Source: an uncultured bacterium (GTDB lineage: Bacteria; Verrucomicrobiota; Lentisphaeria; Victivallales; UBA1829). From it: a stretch of DNA of 64,000 bases. The stretch's first letter is position 1, and every line of letters starts with the position of its first letter. The notes under the pieces were generated by a model. It made no database searches and was not told the DNA's origin. It saw only the letters and a list, made by a program, of their open reading frames with translations. Below are positions 1 through 8,764 of this stretch, piece by piece. The translations under genes and the position numbers were made by a program. The stretch spans positions 66,137 through 130,136 of the forward strand of contig CASFTV010000008.1 of the NCBI GenBank assembly GCA_949297765.1, read 5' to 3'.

Positions 1-258
1 GCGTTCGGCGTTCCGGGGCTGCCGGTGGACACCCATGTCAAACGGATCTCCCGGCTGACCGGGCTGGTGACAACCGACGATCCGGAAAAGATTGAAACGG
101 TGCTGTGCACGCATCTGAATCCCGGGTGCTGGAGTCAGTTTTCCCATCTTCTGATCGCGCTCGGGCGGACGGTCTGCAAAGCGAACCGCCCGGCGTGTGC
201 GGAATGCGCAATCCGGACCGTCTGCAGATACGGGAAACGCCATGTCGATCAAAAGTAA
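1..258 (+). CDS. nth: Endonuclease III, C-terminal part (cut by window edge)
   Basis: Base excision repair DNA glycosylase/AP lyase that removes oxidised pyrimidines; only the last 85 codons are present. The frame is open from base 1 and begins AFGVPGLPVDTHVKR, which matches the end of the helix-hairpin-helix region; the Asp of VDTHV is the conserved catalytic aspartate of the family. The C-terminus carries the four-cysteine [4Fe-4S] loop with C-x6-C-x2-C-x5-C spacing (CKANRPACAECAIRTVC). The stop lies inside the next gene, giving a 17-bp overlap and probable translational coupling. The N-terminal half lies outside the window. Confidence 0.93.
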   Translation, partial: AFGVPGLPVDTHVKRISRLTGLVTTDDPEKIETVLCTHLNPGCWSQFSHLLIALGRTVCKANRPACAECAIRTVCRYGKRHVDQK

Positions 259-928
259 ATTCCGTCAGATCAAGAAACTTCCGGACTGGTTCTACAAACC
301 GCTTGTATGGATTCTGCTGCTCTGGAAAGCAACGCTGCGCAAAGAGATCATTGATGAACCGGGGGAACTTTCTGATCCGCATCCTCCGGCGGTCGGCGTT
401 GCCTGGCACAACCGTCTTCTTTTCTTTCCGCTGCTGTTTCCGAAGGAGGTCCGCCGGATGACGTGTGCCGTTATCAGCGCCTCGCGCGACGGACAGTATA
501 TTGCCGATCTTGCCGGCCAGATGGGGGTCCGCAGCATCCGCGGCTCCAGCCGGAAAAAGGGATATTCCGCCCTGCACGGAGTTCTCAGCGAAATCAAAAC
601 GGGCAATTATGTCTGCTTCACGCCGGACGGCCCGCGCGGTCCCCGCTACCGGATGAGTCAGGGACCCATTTACGCGGCAAGTCACCTCGGGGTTCCGATT
701 ATTCCGCTGGCGATCAACTACGCCTCCTTCTGGGAGCTGAACAGCTGGGACCGCTTTCAGATCCCGAAACCGTTTTCAAAGGTGACGCTCCGGCTCGGGG
801 AAAAGATTGTCATTCCGCCGGACCTTTCTCCGGAAGAGCTGGAACGTTATCGTCTTCTTGTGGAACAGCGCCTCAACGAACTGTCGCTTTCCGGCGAATC
901 CGCTGCGGCGCCGGGGAGGAAATCATGA
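242..928 (+). CDS. DUF374 / lysophospholipid acyltransferase-like protein
   Basis: Predicted membrane-associated acyltransferase of 228 residues in the DUF374 (LPLAT-like) family, thought to transfer acyl groups in lipid A or phospholipid assembly; the exact substrate is unknown. Visible marks are VAWHNRLLFFPLL (the HxxxxF-like acyltransferase box, around residue 55), the SASRDGQYIA segment, RGSSRKKGYSAL and FTPDGPRGPRY, all typical of this family. The start at the ATG overlapping nth is preferred to an upstream GTG because MSIKSKFRQIKK begins as family members do. The stop overlaps the cinA start as ATGA. It belongs to the nth-to-nfo operon. Confidence 0.85.
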   Translation: MSIKSKFRQIKKLPDWFYKPLVWILLLWKATLRKEIIDEPGELSDPHPPAVGVAWHNRLLFFPLLFPKEVRRMTCAVISASRDGQYIADLAGQMGVRSIRGSSRKKGYSALHGVLSEIKTGNYVCFTPDGPRGPRYRMSQGPIYAASHLGVPIIPLAINYASFWELNSWDRFQIPKPFSKVTLRLGEKIVIPPDLSPEELERYRLLVEQRLNELSLSGESAAAPGRKS

Positions 929-2145
929 ACATTGCACTGCTCTGCATCGGTGACGAACTGCTGAAAGGCTCTACGATCAACACGAATCTGGCGTTTCTCG
1001 GGAGCCGTCTGCTGGAGATCGGGATCTATCCGGAACTGTCGCTGGAAATCCGCGACCGGAAAGAGGATATCCGCACAGCTCTTGACTACGCCTTTTCCCG
1101 AACCGACACCGTTCTCGTCTCCGGAGGGCTGGGGCCGACTGCCGACGATCTCACCAAGGAAGGCGTCGCAGAGTGGTTCGGAGTCCCCATGATCCGCCGC
1201 CCGGAAGCGGAACAGGCAATCCGGAATTACTGGAAAAACCGTCACTCCGGATGCGCGCCGGTTCACTGGATCCGTCAGGCGGAAATTCCGGAAGGAGCGG
1301 AGATCCTGCCGAACGGATTCGGTTCCGCACCGGGAATTCATCTGGAGCGCGGAGGGAAATCGGTCTTTCTCCTTCCGGGGCCTCCGCTGGAGCTGCAGCC
1401 GATGTTCGAGCGATCCGTTCTGCCGCGCCTGAAGGAGCATCTGGACAATCCCGTACAGACGGCGCTGTTCCGCATCGTCGGAGTCGGGGAATCGGAAATT
1501 GAAGACCTTCTGGAACCGCATCTGAATCCGGAAATTTCCGCCGCATACTGCGCATCGCCGGGAATGGTCAAGCTGTTTCTGACGACGCGGAACCGGAAAG
1601 AACTGGAGCGGTGTACAGACGCCGTCGGCTCGCTCTTCCGGGAAAATGTGCTTCCGCCGGGAATCACCTCCCTGCCGCAGGATGTTCTCCGGCTGCTCGC
1701 CGAACGCCGTCTTTTTCTGGCAACCGCGGAATCCTGCACGGGCGGACTGATCGCCGGACAGCTGACCGCCGTTCCCGGATCGTCGGAAACCTTCCTCGGC
1801 GGAGTAGTATCGTATGCAAATGAACTGAAAATGCGTTTTCTCGGCGTTTCGCAGAAGACCCTGGAAACGGAGGGGGCAGTCAGCCGGAAGTGCGCACAGG
1901 AGATGGTCGAAGGCATCGCGGCGAAAACCGGAGCCGATGCGGCAATCTCCGTGACCGGGATCGCCGGACCCGGAGGCGGATCGGCGGAAAAACCGGTCGG
2001 TCTGGTCTACATCGGAGTCAAACTTCATGCCCGGACCACTCTTCTCGAATGTCATTTCCAGGGCGGACGCACCCAGATCCGGGAACGGATGGCGACAAAA
2101 GCGCTCCATCTTCTGCGGTCCATGCTGATGGAGTCCGCGGAATGA
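925..2145 (+). CDS. cinA: CinA family nicotinamide-nucleotide amidase
   Basis: Two-domain CinA protein of 406 residues. The N-terminal MoCF-biosynthesis-like domain (about 1-170) shows IGDELLKG near the start and VSGGLGPTADD. The C-terminal domain (about 250-400) shows ATAESCTGGLI and SVTGIAGPGGG, the marks of the nicotinamide-nucleotide amidase that recycles pyridine nucleotide by deamidating NMN. Full-length CinA proteins are usually a little over 400 residues, so this one is complete. The start is set by GGGAGGA shortly upstream and by the ATGA overlap with the acyltransferase gene; the longer open frame upstream is a shadow. Its own stop overlaps the aat start in the same way. Confidence 0.95.
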   Translation: MNIALLCIGDELLKGSTINTNLAFLGSRLLEIGIYPELSLEIRDRKEDIRTALDYAFSRTDTVLVSGGLGPTADDLTKEGVAEWFGVPMIRRPEAEQAIRNYWKNRHSGCAPVHWIRQAEIPEGAEILPNGFGSAPGIHLERGGKSVFLLPGPPLELQPMFERSVLPRLKEHLDNPVQTALFRIVGVGESEIEDLLEPHLNPEISAAYCASPGMVKLFLTTRNRKELERCTDAVGSLFRENVLPPGITSLPQDVLRLLAERRLFLATAESCTGGLIAGQLTAVPGSSETFLGGVVSYANELKMRFLGVSQKTLETEGAVSRKCAQEMVEGIAAKTGADAAISVTGIAGPGGGSAEKPVGLVYIGVKLHARTTLLECHFQGGRTQIRERMATKALHLLRSMLMESAE

Positions 2146-2840
2146 CGGCGGAAGGGATGTTCCCGCCTCCGGACCGGGCCGATCCGGACGGATGTCTCGG
2201 TTATACGCCGGACCTGAACGTGCCGATGCTGATCGATGCTTATACGCACGGGATCTTTCCGTGGCCGATCCGGGAACGCGAGATTCTCTGGTTCACGCCC
2301 CCGATGCGCGGTGTTCTGTATCCGGAGCATCTGCACATTCCCCGGCGGCTGCGTCGGTCGCTCCGGCACCGCCATTTCCAGCTGACCATATCCCGACGTT
2401 TTGATGAGGTTCTCTCCCGCTGCTCCGCCGTTCCGCGGAAAGGGCAGGAAGGAACGTGGATCACCGGGAAAATCCGGCGTGCCTATCAGGCGTTCCATCG
2501 GGCCGGCTACGCCCACAGTTTCGAAACCTGGAACGAACGCGGCGAACTGGTCGGCGGCATGTACGGAGTCAGCCTCGGAGGCGTCTTCTGCGGGGAGAGC
2601 ATGTTCCATCAGGAATCCGACGCGTCGAAATTCGCTCTTCTTTCCGCCGTTCTGACGCTGAAGCAATGCGGCGTCCGGCTGATCGACACCCAGATTCTGA
2701 CGCCGCTTCTCGCCCGGTTCGGCGCACGGGAAATCCCCCGGGAACAGTTTCTGAAAGAACTGGAGGAACATCTCGGCGATCCGATCCCGGCGGATGTCCT
2801 GCGGGCGGGCATTGTCCGGGCGGAGGAGGTCGGCAGATGA
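2142..2840 (+). CDS. aat: Leucyl/phenylalanyl-tRNA--protein transferase
   Basis: Cytoplasmic enzyme of the N-end rule pathway that attaches Leu or Phe from aminoacyl-tRNA to N-terminal Arg or Lys of proteins marked for ClpS/ClpAP degradation. The 232-residue protein has the family signatures YTHGIFPWP and LWFTPPMRGVL near the N-terminus, then GTWITGKI, GYAHSFETW and GGMYGVSLGGVFCGESMF. Length is normal for Aat. The ATG overlaps the cinA stop as ATGA, and its stop overlaps the next start, so it is translated as part of the housekeeping operon. Confidence 0.96.
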   Translation: MTAEGMFPPPDRADPDGCLGYTPDLNVPMLIDAYTHGIFPWPIREREILWFTPPMRGVLYPEHLHIPRRLRRSLRHRHFQLTISRRFDEVLSRCSAVPRKGQEGTWITGKIRRAYQAFHRAGYAHSFETWNERGELVGGMYGVSLGGVFCGESMFHQESDASKFALLSAVLTLKQCGVRLIDTQILTPLLARFGAREIPREQFLKELEEHLGDPIPADVLRAGIVRAEEVGR

Positions 2841-4219
2841 TCCGGATTGCCGCACCATGGAGAATTCCCCTGATTCTGTTCACCGGAGCGTTCCTGCTGT
2901 TCCTTCTCTATGCCCTGCGCGGACTTGCAGAGCCGTCTCTGCTGATGCGGATTGATTCAGCGACCTATCTTGCCCCTGCACGCTCCCTGCTGGAGAAAGG
3001 AATTTACGCCTCGCCGGGAGGAGTCCCGACCGCGCTGCGCGTTCCGCTCTATCCGGTTTTTCTGGCGTTTGCCCTGCTGCTCGGCAGAGGAAGCCTTGCC
3101 TTCTGCATTCCGGTTCACTGTGCGCTTTCCGCACTGGCGGTTCCGCTGCTCTATCAGGCGGCGCTGGAGTTTACGGGAAGAAAACGGAGTGCGATAACGG
3201 CGGCGGTGCTGCTGATGCTCTCGCCGACGGAGATCGCATTTGCTCCGATGTTTCTCTCGGAAGGGCTGTTTGTGACACTGGTGTCTCTGGAGCTTCTGCT
3301 GTTTCTCCGGTTCGTCCGGCGGAAAAAAGACAGCGATCTGTTTCTCTCCGCGGCGACGGGAGCGTTTGCCGCGCTGACCCGTCCGCTGAATGTTCTCTGG
3401 ATTCTGCCGGCGGTGTTCGTGTCGTTTTTCGTCTCCGGGGCGACGGCGAGGCGGCGGATTCTCCGCGGAGGGATTGCGGGGCTTCTGTTTGTCCTGATTC
3501 TCGCACCGTGGGTAATCCGCAACCACCGGATCGGATCGGGCTGGCGGCTGGACGAGGTTTCGGCCGATTCGCTCCGCCACAATGCGTCGGTGGTGGAGAG
3601 CCGGATCAACGGCATTCCTGCGCAGTTCTACCGGGAACAGTACGCCATCACGTTCGAAAAGGAGTTCGCCGACCGCTCGAAATATCCGGACCGCAATGCC
3701 TGTCTGAGCTATGAGGAGCGGTATCTGAGCGACATTCTGATGCGCCATCCGGGGACCTATTTCCTTCTGTTTTTCAATCCTTCGAAGCTCGTGCCGGATG
3801 TGCCGACGTTCCTGGAGAATCTCAAGCTGACAACCGGAGGGCGCGGAACATGGGATGTCATCATCAAAGACGGCCTGTTTGCCGGCATCCGCCACTATTT
3901 CAACGGAAAACTGCACCTTCCGTTTCTCCTGACGCCGCTGATTCTTCTTCTGCTGGCCACCTATCTGGGGGCATTCTTCGAAGTGGTGAACGCACTCGTG
4001 AAGAAGGAGTGGATGACACCGCTTCTGTTTCTTCTGTTCTGCGTTTTTTATCTGATGGTGGTCGGTCCGGGAGGGTATCCGCGGTTCCAGCTTCCGGCGC
4101 TGCCGTTTCTGTGTCTGCTCTGCGGCCGGGCGGCGGACCGGATCCTGTCGCTGCGGGAATCTCGGCGCAAAGATGGTCTGAAATCGGAACGGAAAAACGA
4201 AAGGAGTGAAGCGTCATGA
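2837..4219 (+). CDS. GT39-like polytopic membrane glycosyltransferase
   Basis: Integral membrane protein of 460 residues with about 9-11 hydrophobic segments and a soluble loop around residues 230-330, the layout of the ArnT/PMT superfamily of polyprenyl-phosphate-sugar glycosyltransferases. A first-loop acidic motif (MRIDSATYLAPARSLLEKG, residues about 36-54) resembles the D-x-x-x-Y...A signature of GT39/GT83 enzymes, where the aspartate is catalytic. Substrate and acceptor cannot be told from sequence; the DUF374 acyltransferase in the same operon makes envelope glycolipid modification plausible. The basic C-terminus (ESRRKDGLKSERKNERSEAS) is probably cytosolic. Start and stop both overlap neighbours by ATGA. 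Confidence 0.7.
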   Translation: MIRIAAPWRIPLILFTGAFLLFLLYALRGLAEPSLLMRIDSATYLAPARSLLEKGIYASPGGVPTALRVPLYPVFLAFALLLGRGSLAFCIPVHCALSALAVPLLYQAALEFTGRKRSAITAAVLLMLSPTEIAFAPMFLSEGLFVTLVSLELLLFLRFVRRKKDSDLFLSAATGAFAALTRPLNVLWILPAVFVSFFVSGATARRRILRGGIAGLLFVLILAPWVIRNHRIGSGWRLDEVSADSLRHNASVVESRINGIPAQFYREQYAITFEKEFADRSKYPDRNACLSYEERYLSDILMRHPGTYFLLFFNPSKLVPDVPTFLENLKLTTGGRGTWDVIIKDGLFAGIRHYFNGKLHLPFLLTPLILLLLATYLGAFFEVVNALVKKEWMTPLLFLLFCVFYLMVVGPGGYPRFQLPALPFLCLLCGRAADRILSLRESRRKDGLKSERKNERSEAS

Positions 4220-5061
4220 AATATATCGGAGCCCATGTTTCCATTTCCGGAGGAGTTGAAAACGCCCCGCTGAACGCCCGGGAGATCGGCGCGAAGGCGT
4301 TTGCCATGTTCACCAAAAACCAGCGCCAGTGGAAGAGCGCCCCGTTGACGGAGGAGTCGATTGCCGCATTCCAGCGGAACTGCGCGGAATGCGGCTTCAC
4401 CCCGGATCGGATCCTGCCGCATGACGGATATCTCATCAACATGGGCAATCCGGATGCGGACAAGCGGAAACAGTCGCTGGAGGCCTTCATCGACGAGATG
4501 ACCCGGTGCATGCAGCTCGGGCTGGACCGTCTGAACTTTCATCCCGGCAGTTCGCTGAAACAGATTCCGGACGAAGCATGCCTCGACCTGATTGCCGACT
4601 GCGTCAACACCGCGCTGGAGGAGACGGAAGGAGTGACCGCGGTTCTGGAGAACACCGCCGGACAAGGCAGCAACCTCGGCTGGAAGTTCGAACATCTCGC
4701 CCGGATCATGGAACGGATCCGCGACACCTCCCGGATCGGCGTCTGCCTGGACACCTGCCACACCTTTGCCGCGGGATATGACCTCAAAACTCCGGAAGGC
4801 TACCGGAAGACGATGGAGGAATTCGACCGGATCATCGGCTTCCGCTATCTCCGCGGGGTCCATCTGAACGATTCGAAAAGTCTTCTCGGCGGCCGTCTGG
4901 ACCGTCACAACAGCATCGGCGCCGGAGAACTCGGAAACGGGACGTTCGAGCGTCTGATGAACGATCCGCGCTTCGAAGGGATCCCGATGGTTCTGGAAAC
5001 GATCGACGAATCCCTCTGGCCGCAGGAGATTCAGTCCCTTTACGCGATGATCCGCACCTGA
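4216..5061 (+). CDS. nfo: Deoxyribonuclease IV (AP endonuclease)
   Basis: Zinc-dependent endonuclease IV of 281 residues that cleaves 5' to abasic sites. The AP endonuclease family 2 marks are present in order: KYIGAHVSISGG at the N-terminus, FTKNQRQWKS, LNFHPGS, VLENTAGQGSNLG, GVCLDTCHTFAAGYDL, HLNDSK and RLDRHNSIGAGELG, covering the His, Glu and Asp residues that bind three zinc ions. It is the last gene of the overlapping operon that begins with or before nth, so two base excision repair enzymes bracket the operon. The start overlaps the upstream stop as ATGA. Confidence 0.97.
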   Translation: MKYIGAHVSISGGVENAPLNAREIGAKAFAMFTKNQRQWKSAPLTEESIAAFQRNCAECGFTPDRILPHDGYLINMGNPDADKRKQSLEAFIDEMTRCMQLGLDRLNFHPGSSLKQIPDEACLDLIADCVNTALEETEGVTAVLENTAGQGSNLGWKFEHLARIMERIRDTSRIGVCLDTCHTFAAGYDLKTPEGYRKTMEEFDRIIGFRYLRGVHLNDSKSLLGGRLDRHNSIGAGELGNGTFERLMNDPRFEGIPMVLETIDESLWPQEIQSLYAMIRT

Positions 5062-5150
5062 GCTCCGCCGTTCCCCGTCCCGCGCGCCCCCTCCGGACGG
5101 TTGACAGAATCCTTTCCGCGAACCGGAACATTCACAGAAAGGATAGTCTT

Positions 5151-6548
5151 ATGATTCGAAATTCGATCGGCGCGCCCGGACTGGTGAACCCGCAGTACCG
5201 CTACGCCCTGGAAGACTGGTGCAAATGCGACGACTGTTTCGCCGGGGAACGGGAAATCAAAGAGGCGGGAGAGACCTATCTCCCCCGGACAGAAGGACAG
5301 ATGGCGGATCCGCAGTTCGGCTCTCAACGCTATGAAGCCTACAAGTCCCGGGCGAACTATTTCAACTACTTTTTCTCCGCCGCGGCGACCATGCTGGGAA
5401 TCATGCACCGGGAACCGCCGGAAGCGGTCGAACTTCCGGAACGGATCCGCTCCCTCCGCCGCCGGGCGTCCAGCGACGGACTGCCGCTGACGGACACGCT
5501 CCGCCGTCTGAATCTGCTTCAGCTTGTCTATGGCCGCTGCGGAGTCCTGCTCGACGCTCCGCCGGAAACGCCGTCTCCCAATGCGGTTCCCGTGATGACC
5601 CTCTATCCGGCGCATCGGATTCTGGACTGGGAATGCGGAAACGGCCCCTCCTCTCCGCTGAGTTCCCTGCTGCTGGATGAATCCTGCTGGGAGCGCCGAA
5701 ACGGCCTCTGGACCTTCCAGCGACGGGTCCGGCTCTGCGCACTCTCACCCGAAGGAGAGTATTTCTCCGTTCTTCTGACGCCGGAAGAATATGCCTCGCT
5801 TTCCTCCGCGCCGCTGAATCTTTCCGAAGAATTCTTTCCGGAAATCCGCGGCCGGCGTCTGCGCCGGATTCCCTTTGTTTTCGCCAATGTGACGGATTCC
5901 TGTCCGGATGTGCAGAAACCGCCGCTTCTGGCGCTGGCGAATCTCTGCCTGGCGATCTACCGCGGCGAAGCGGATTACCGGCATGCCCTGTTCATGCAGG
6001 GGCAGTCCACGCTGTTCCTGAAGGGCTTTCAGCTCGACGGCCCCCCGATGATGGGCGCCGGAAACTACATCCACACAGAGTCGCCCGACGCCTCCGGAGG
6101 ATTTCTGGAAATCTCCGGGACCGGTCTTCAGGAGATGCGCGCTGCGCAGAACGACCTGCACGAGATGGCGCAGAACATGGGGATCTCGCTCGACAACTGG
6201 TCGAACAACGAATCGGGGGAAGCACTGAAGACCCGTCTCGCGGTGAAGACCGCCCTCATGCGCGCCATTGCGGAAACCGGCGAGAAAAGCCTCCAGCACC
6301 TCCTCCGCATCGCAGCCGAATGGAGCGGCGCCGATCCCGACGAGGTCGTGTTCAGCGTCAATCGGGACTTCAACGAGGGCGGCGTCTCCGCATCCGACGT
6401 TCTGGAACTCTGGAACGCCAAGAATGCCGGACTCCCCCTCTCCGCCCGCAGCATTCATGAGTGGCTGCGCCGGAACGATTTCACCGACGCCTCCTACGAC
6501 GAAGAACTCGAACGCATCCGGCAGGACGGGAAAACGCCGTCTGTCTGA
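5151..6548 (+). CDS. DUF4055 phage portal-like protein (orphan)
   Basis: Protein of 465 residues resembling the DUF4055 family, which in tailed phages sits at the portal position between terminase and head genes. Matching features are the early segment RYEAYKSRANYFNYFFSAAA followed by MLGIMHREPP, LVYGRCGVLLDAP, VQKPPLLALANLCLAIY and the later GEALKTRLAVKTALM region. An AAAGGA box lies 8 bases before the ATG. No terminase, capsid, tail or integrase gene is nearby: the left neighbour is nfo and the right is argB in the opposite direction. The reading frame is intact, which is unusual for a decayed prophage. It may be a domesticated portal or a trace of a larger element. Family assignment is from remembered motifs and not from a search. 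Confidence 0.65.
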   Translation: MIRNSIGAPGLVNPQYRYALEDWCKCDDCFAGEREIKEAGETYLPRTEGQMADPQFGSQRYEAYKSRANYFNYFFSAAATMLGIMHREPPEAVELPERIRSLRRRASSDGLPLTDTLRRLNLLQLVYGRCGVLLDAPPETPSPNAVPVMTLYPAHRILDWECGNGPSSPLSSLLLDESCWERRNGLWTFQRRVRLCALSPEGEYFSVLLTPEEYASLSSAPLNLSEEFFPEIRGRRLRRIPFVFANVTDSCPDVQKPPLLALANLCLAIYRGEADYRHALFMQGQSTLFLKGFQLDGPPMMGAGNYIHTESPDASGGFLEISGTGLQEMRAAQNDLHEMAQNMGISLDNWSNNESGEALKTRLAVKTALMRAIAETGEKSLQHLLRIAAEWSGADPDEVVFSVNRDFNEGGVSASDVLELWNAKNAGLPLSARSIHEWLRRNDFTDASYDEELERIRQDGKTPSV

Positions 6549-6572
6549 TTCTCCGTCCATCCGCCGTTCTTT

Positions 6573-6615
6573 CCCCGGCCGGCAATCTCCGCTCCGGGGG
6601 AAGAACTTCTTTTTT
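6573..6615 (+). terminator. Possible intrinsic terminator after the portal-like gene
   Basis: CCCCGG pairs with CCGGGG across a 15-base loop, followed after a short purine-rich stretch by CTTCTTTTTT. It lies between two convergent genes. The stem is short, so support is weak. Confidence 0.35.
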
Positions 6616-6628
6616 CCGTCTGAAGCAA

Positions 6629-7510
6629 TCAGCCTTTGACGATCTCGGTTCCGATTCCCTTGTCCGTAAAGATTTCCAGGAGAAGGGAGTGCGGAACCCG
6701 TCCGTCGATCATCTGCACCTCGCGGGTTCCGGCTTCCAGCGCGGCGACCGAACTGCGGATCTTCGGCAGCATCCCGCCCGAAAGAACCCCCTCGGCGATC
6801 AGACGCTCCACTTCGGAGGTCCGGATCGACGAAATCAGAGATTTTTCGTCGTTCGGATCGCGGAGAATTCCCGGAACGTCGCTCAGGAACACCAGTTTGC
6901 GCGCCTTGAGGGTCCGCGCGATGTCGCAGGCGGCCATATCCGCGTTGATGTTGTAGACCTGTCCGTAAAAGTCGGTCGCAAGCGGAGCGATCACGGGAAT
7001 GAAACCGTATTTCAGCGCATCGAGAATCGGATTCACATCCACGGCGATCACCTCGCCGACGTAACCGATATCGAGTTCCTCTCCGGTTTCCCGGTCACGG
7101 GAAGTGAGCTTCTTTGCGCGGAGCATCCGTTTTCCGGAGATCTGGCACCCTTTGCCTCCCGCCTCCAGAATCCCGTTGACCAGCAGGCGGTTCGTGTTGT
7201 TGTGCAGCACGTCGTCCACCACGGAAATAACCTCTTCGCTCGTAACGCGCAAACCGTTGATGAACTTCGTTTCGATATTGAGTTCCTTCAGACGCGCCGT
7301 AATGGCCTTCCCGCCCCCGTGCACCACAACGGGTTTCATTCCGGTCGCCTCCAGAAGAACGATATCCCTCATGGTCCGGCGGGTCAGCCCGGGATCCTCC
7401 ATCGCGCTGCCGCCGAATTTGATGACGACCAGATCATCCCGGAATTTCTGAATGTAGGGAAGCGCCTCGGTCAGGACTTCCGCGCGTTCCATTGCATGAC
7501 TGCTGTCCAT
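6629..7510 (-). CDS. argB: Acetylglutamate kinase
   Basis: Phosphorylates N-acetylglutamate in the second step of arginine synthesis. The 293-residue protein has VIKFGGSAM (ATP-binding lysine and glycine loop) near residue 30, VVHGGGKAI, FINGLRVT, a central DIGYVGEV segment and VFLSDVPGILRD near the C-terminal half, all characteristic of ArgB in the amino-acid kinase fold. The start at MDSSHAM is supported by GGGAGGA eight bases upstream. It follows argJ by 18 bases, so the two are co-transcribed. An extended N-terminal helix (AEVLTEALPYIQKF) suggests the hexameric, arginine-inhibited type, which is inference. Confidence 0.96.
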   Translation of the reverse strand: MDSSHAMERAEVLTEALPYIQKFRDDLVVIKFGGSAMEDPGLTRRTMRDIVLLEATGMKPVVVHGGGKAITARLKELNIETKFINGLRVTSEEVISVVDDVLHNNTNRLLVNGILEAGGKGCQISGKRMLRAKKLTSRDRETGEELDIGYVGEVIAVDVNPILDALKYGFIPVIAPLATDFYGQVYNINADMAACDIARTLKARKLVFLSDVPGILRDPNDEKSLISSIRTSEVERLIAEGVLSGGMLPKIRSSVAALEAGTREVQMIDGRVPHSLLLEIFTDKGIGTEIVKG

Positions 7511-7528
7511 TTTGTCATTCCTCCCGAA

Positions 7529-8752
7529 TCAGGTGTGATAGTCCGCATTGATCTTGACGTATTCATAAGAGACATCGGAGGTCCAGACCGTGAACGATCC
7601 ATGCCCCTCTCCGAGATCCAGCTTGACCGTGAACTCTCCGCGCTTCATCAGCTGGGCGAGTTCCGATTCCGGGGTTCCGGCGTCGATGCCGTTGCGGACC
7701 ACCGGCATCTCGTCGTAATCCAGAGAAACATTTTCCGGCGAGAAATTTGCGCCGGAGCGGCCCGCCGCCGCGAGAATGCGTCCCCAGTTCGGATCGCAGC
7801 CGAACCAGGCGGTTTTGCAGAGCAGGGAATTCGCGATCGTCCGGGCGCACATCTCCGCCTCCTGACGGGTCGCGGCTCCGCCGACCTCCACGCTGACAAA
7901 CTTCGTCGCCCCCTCTCCGTCCATCGCGATCGCGCGGGCGAGATGCTGGGCAACCATCGACAGGGCAACCTTGAAGTGAAGCGCATCCGGCGATCCTTCC
8001 CGGATCTCCACGCCGGAAGCACCGTTCGCCATCACGATCACGGTGTCGTTGGTGCTCATGTCTCCGTCAACGATCACCTTGTTGAAGGAGTCGTCAACAG
8101 CCTCCCCCAGCATGGAACCGAGCAGCTCACCGGAAATGGCGCAGTCGGTGGTGATGTAGCAGAGCATGGTCGCATGAGGAACGGTCATTTTCGGAGCGAT
8201 CATTCCGGCGCCCTTGCACATTCCGCCGATGGTGACCTTCCGGTCCCCGGAAACAAAGGAGAGCGCAATCTCCTTGGGTTTTGTATCGGTGGTCATGATC
8301 GCCTCTGCCGCTTCGGCGCCGCCGTCGGGCCGCAGCGCTTTCGCCGCCAGGACAATCCCGTGCTCGATCTTGTCCATCGGGAGCTGGTTGCCGATTCTTC
8401 CGGTGGAGGAGACCATCACCATTCCGGGATCAATCTTCAGTTCGCGCGCGGTGAGTTCCGCCATTTTTTCCGCATTCGCATACCCCTCGATTCCGGTGCA
8501 TGCGTTGGCGACGCCGCTGTTGATGATGACCGCCTGAATCTTCTCCTGGCGGAGGACACGTTCCCGGCAGAGCTGCACGGGCGCGGCCGGAAAAAGATTC
8601 GACGTGAACGTTCCGGAAAAGGAGCACGGCGTTCCGGAATAGATCAGCGCCATGTCGGGAGCCTGACTGCGCTTGAGTCCGGCGCAGACGCCCGCCGCCT
8701 GAAATCCGAGCGGGGAGGTCACCCCGCCGTTTTCAATGAAATCCATGTTCAT
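7529..8752 (-). CDS. argJ: Bifunctional ornithine acetyltransferase/N-acetylglutamate synthase
   Basis: ArgJ moves the acetyl group from N-acetylornithine to glutamate, giving the cyclic arginine pathway, and in bifunctional members also makes acetylglutamate from acetyl-CoA. The 407-residue precursor contains the autocleavage site IMTTDTKPKE, where the second Thr of the MTTDT core becomes the N-terminal nucleophile of the beta chain. GVTSPLGFQAAGVCAGLK near the N-terminus and GEGATKFVSV, DPNWGRILAAAGRSG near the C-terminus are typical. A GAGG box lies about 10 bases before the ATG. It is 12 bases downstream of queF and 18 bases upstream of argB. Whether it is mono- or bifunctional cannot be read from sequence. 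Confidence 0.96.
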   Translation of the reverse strand: MNMDFIENGGVTSPLGFQAAGVCAGLKRSQAPDMALIYSGTPCSFSGTFTSNLFPAAPVQLCRERVLRQEKIQAVIINSGVANACTGIEGYANAEKMAELTARELKIDPGMVMVSSTGRIGNQLPMDKIEHGIVLAAKALRPDGGAEAAEAIMTTDTKPKEIALSFVSGDRKVTIGGMCKGAGMIAPKMTVPHATMLCYITTDCAISGELLGSMLGEAVDDSFNKVIVDGDMSTNDTVIVMANGASGVEIREGSPDALHFKVALSMVAQHLARAIAMDGEGATKFVSVEVGGAATRQEAEMCARTIANSLLCKTAWFGCDPNWGRILAAAGRSGANFSPENVSLDYDEMPVVRNGIDAGTPESELAQLMKRGEFTVKLDLGEGHGSFTVWTSDVSYEYVKINADYHT

Positions 8753-8764
8753 TTTTCTGCAACC

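Noticed and set aside
5101-5130. TTGACA upstream of the portal-like gene as a promoter
   Set aside because: The -35 is perfect, but no acceptable -10 box lies 15-19 bases downstream, so I did not list it.
5151-6548. Prophage
   Set aside because: Only one phage-like gene; neighbours on both sides are housekeeping genes, with no integrase or attachment repeats visible.
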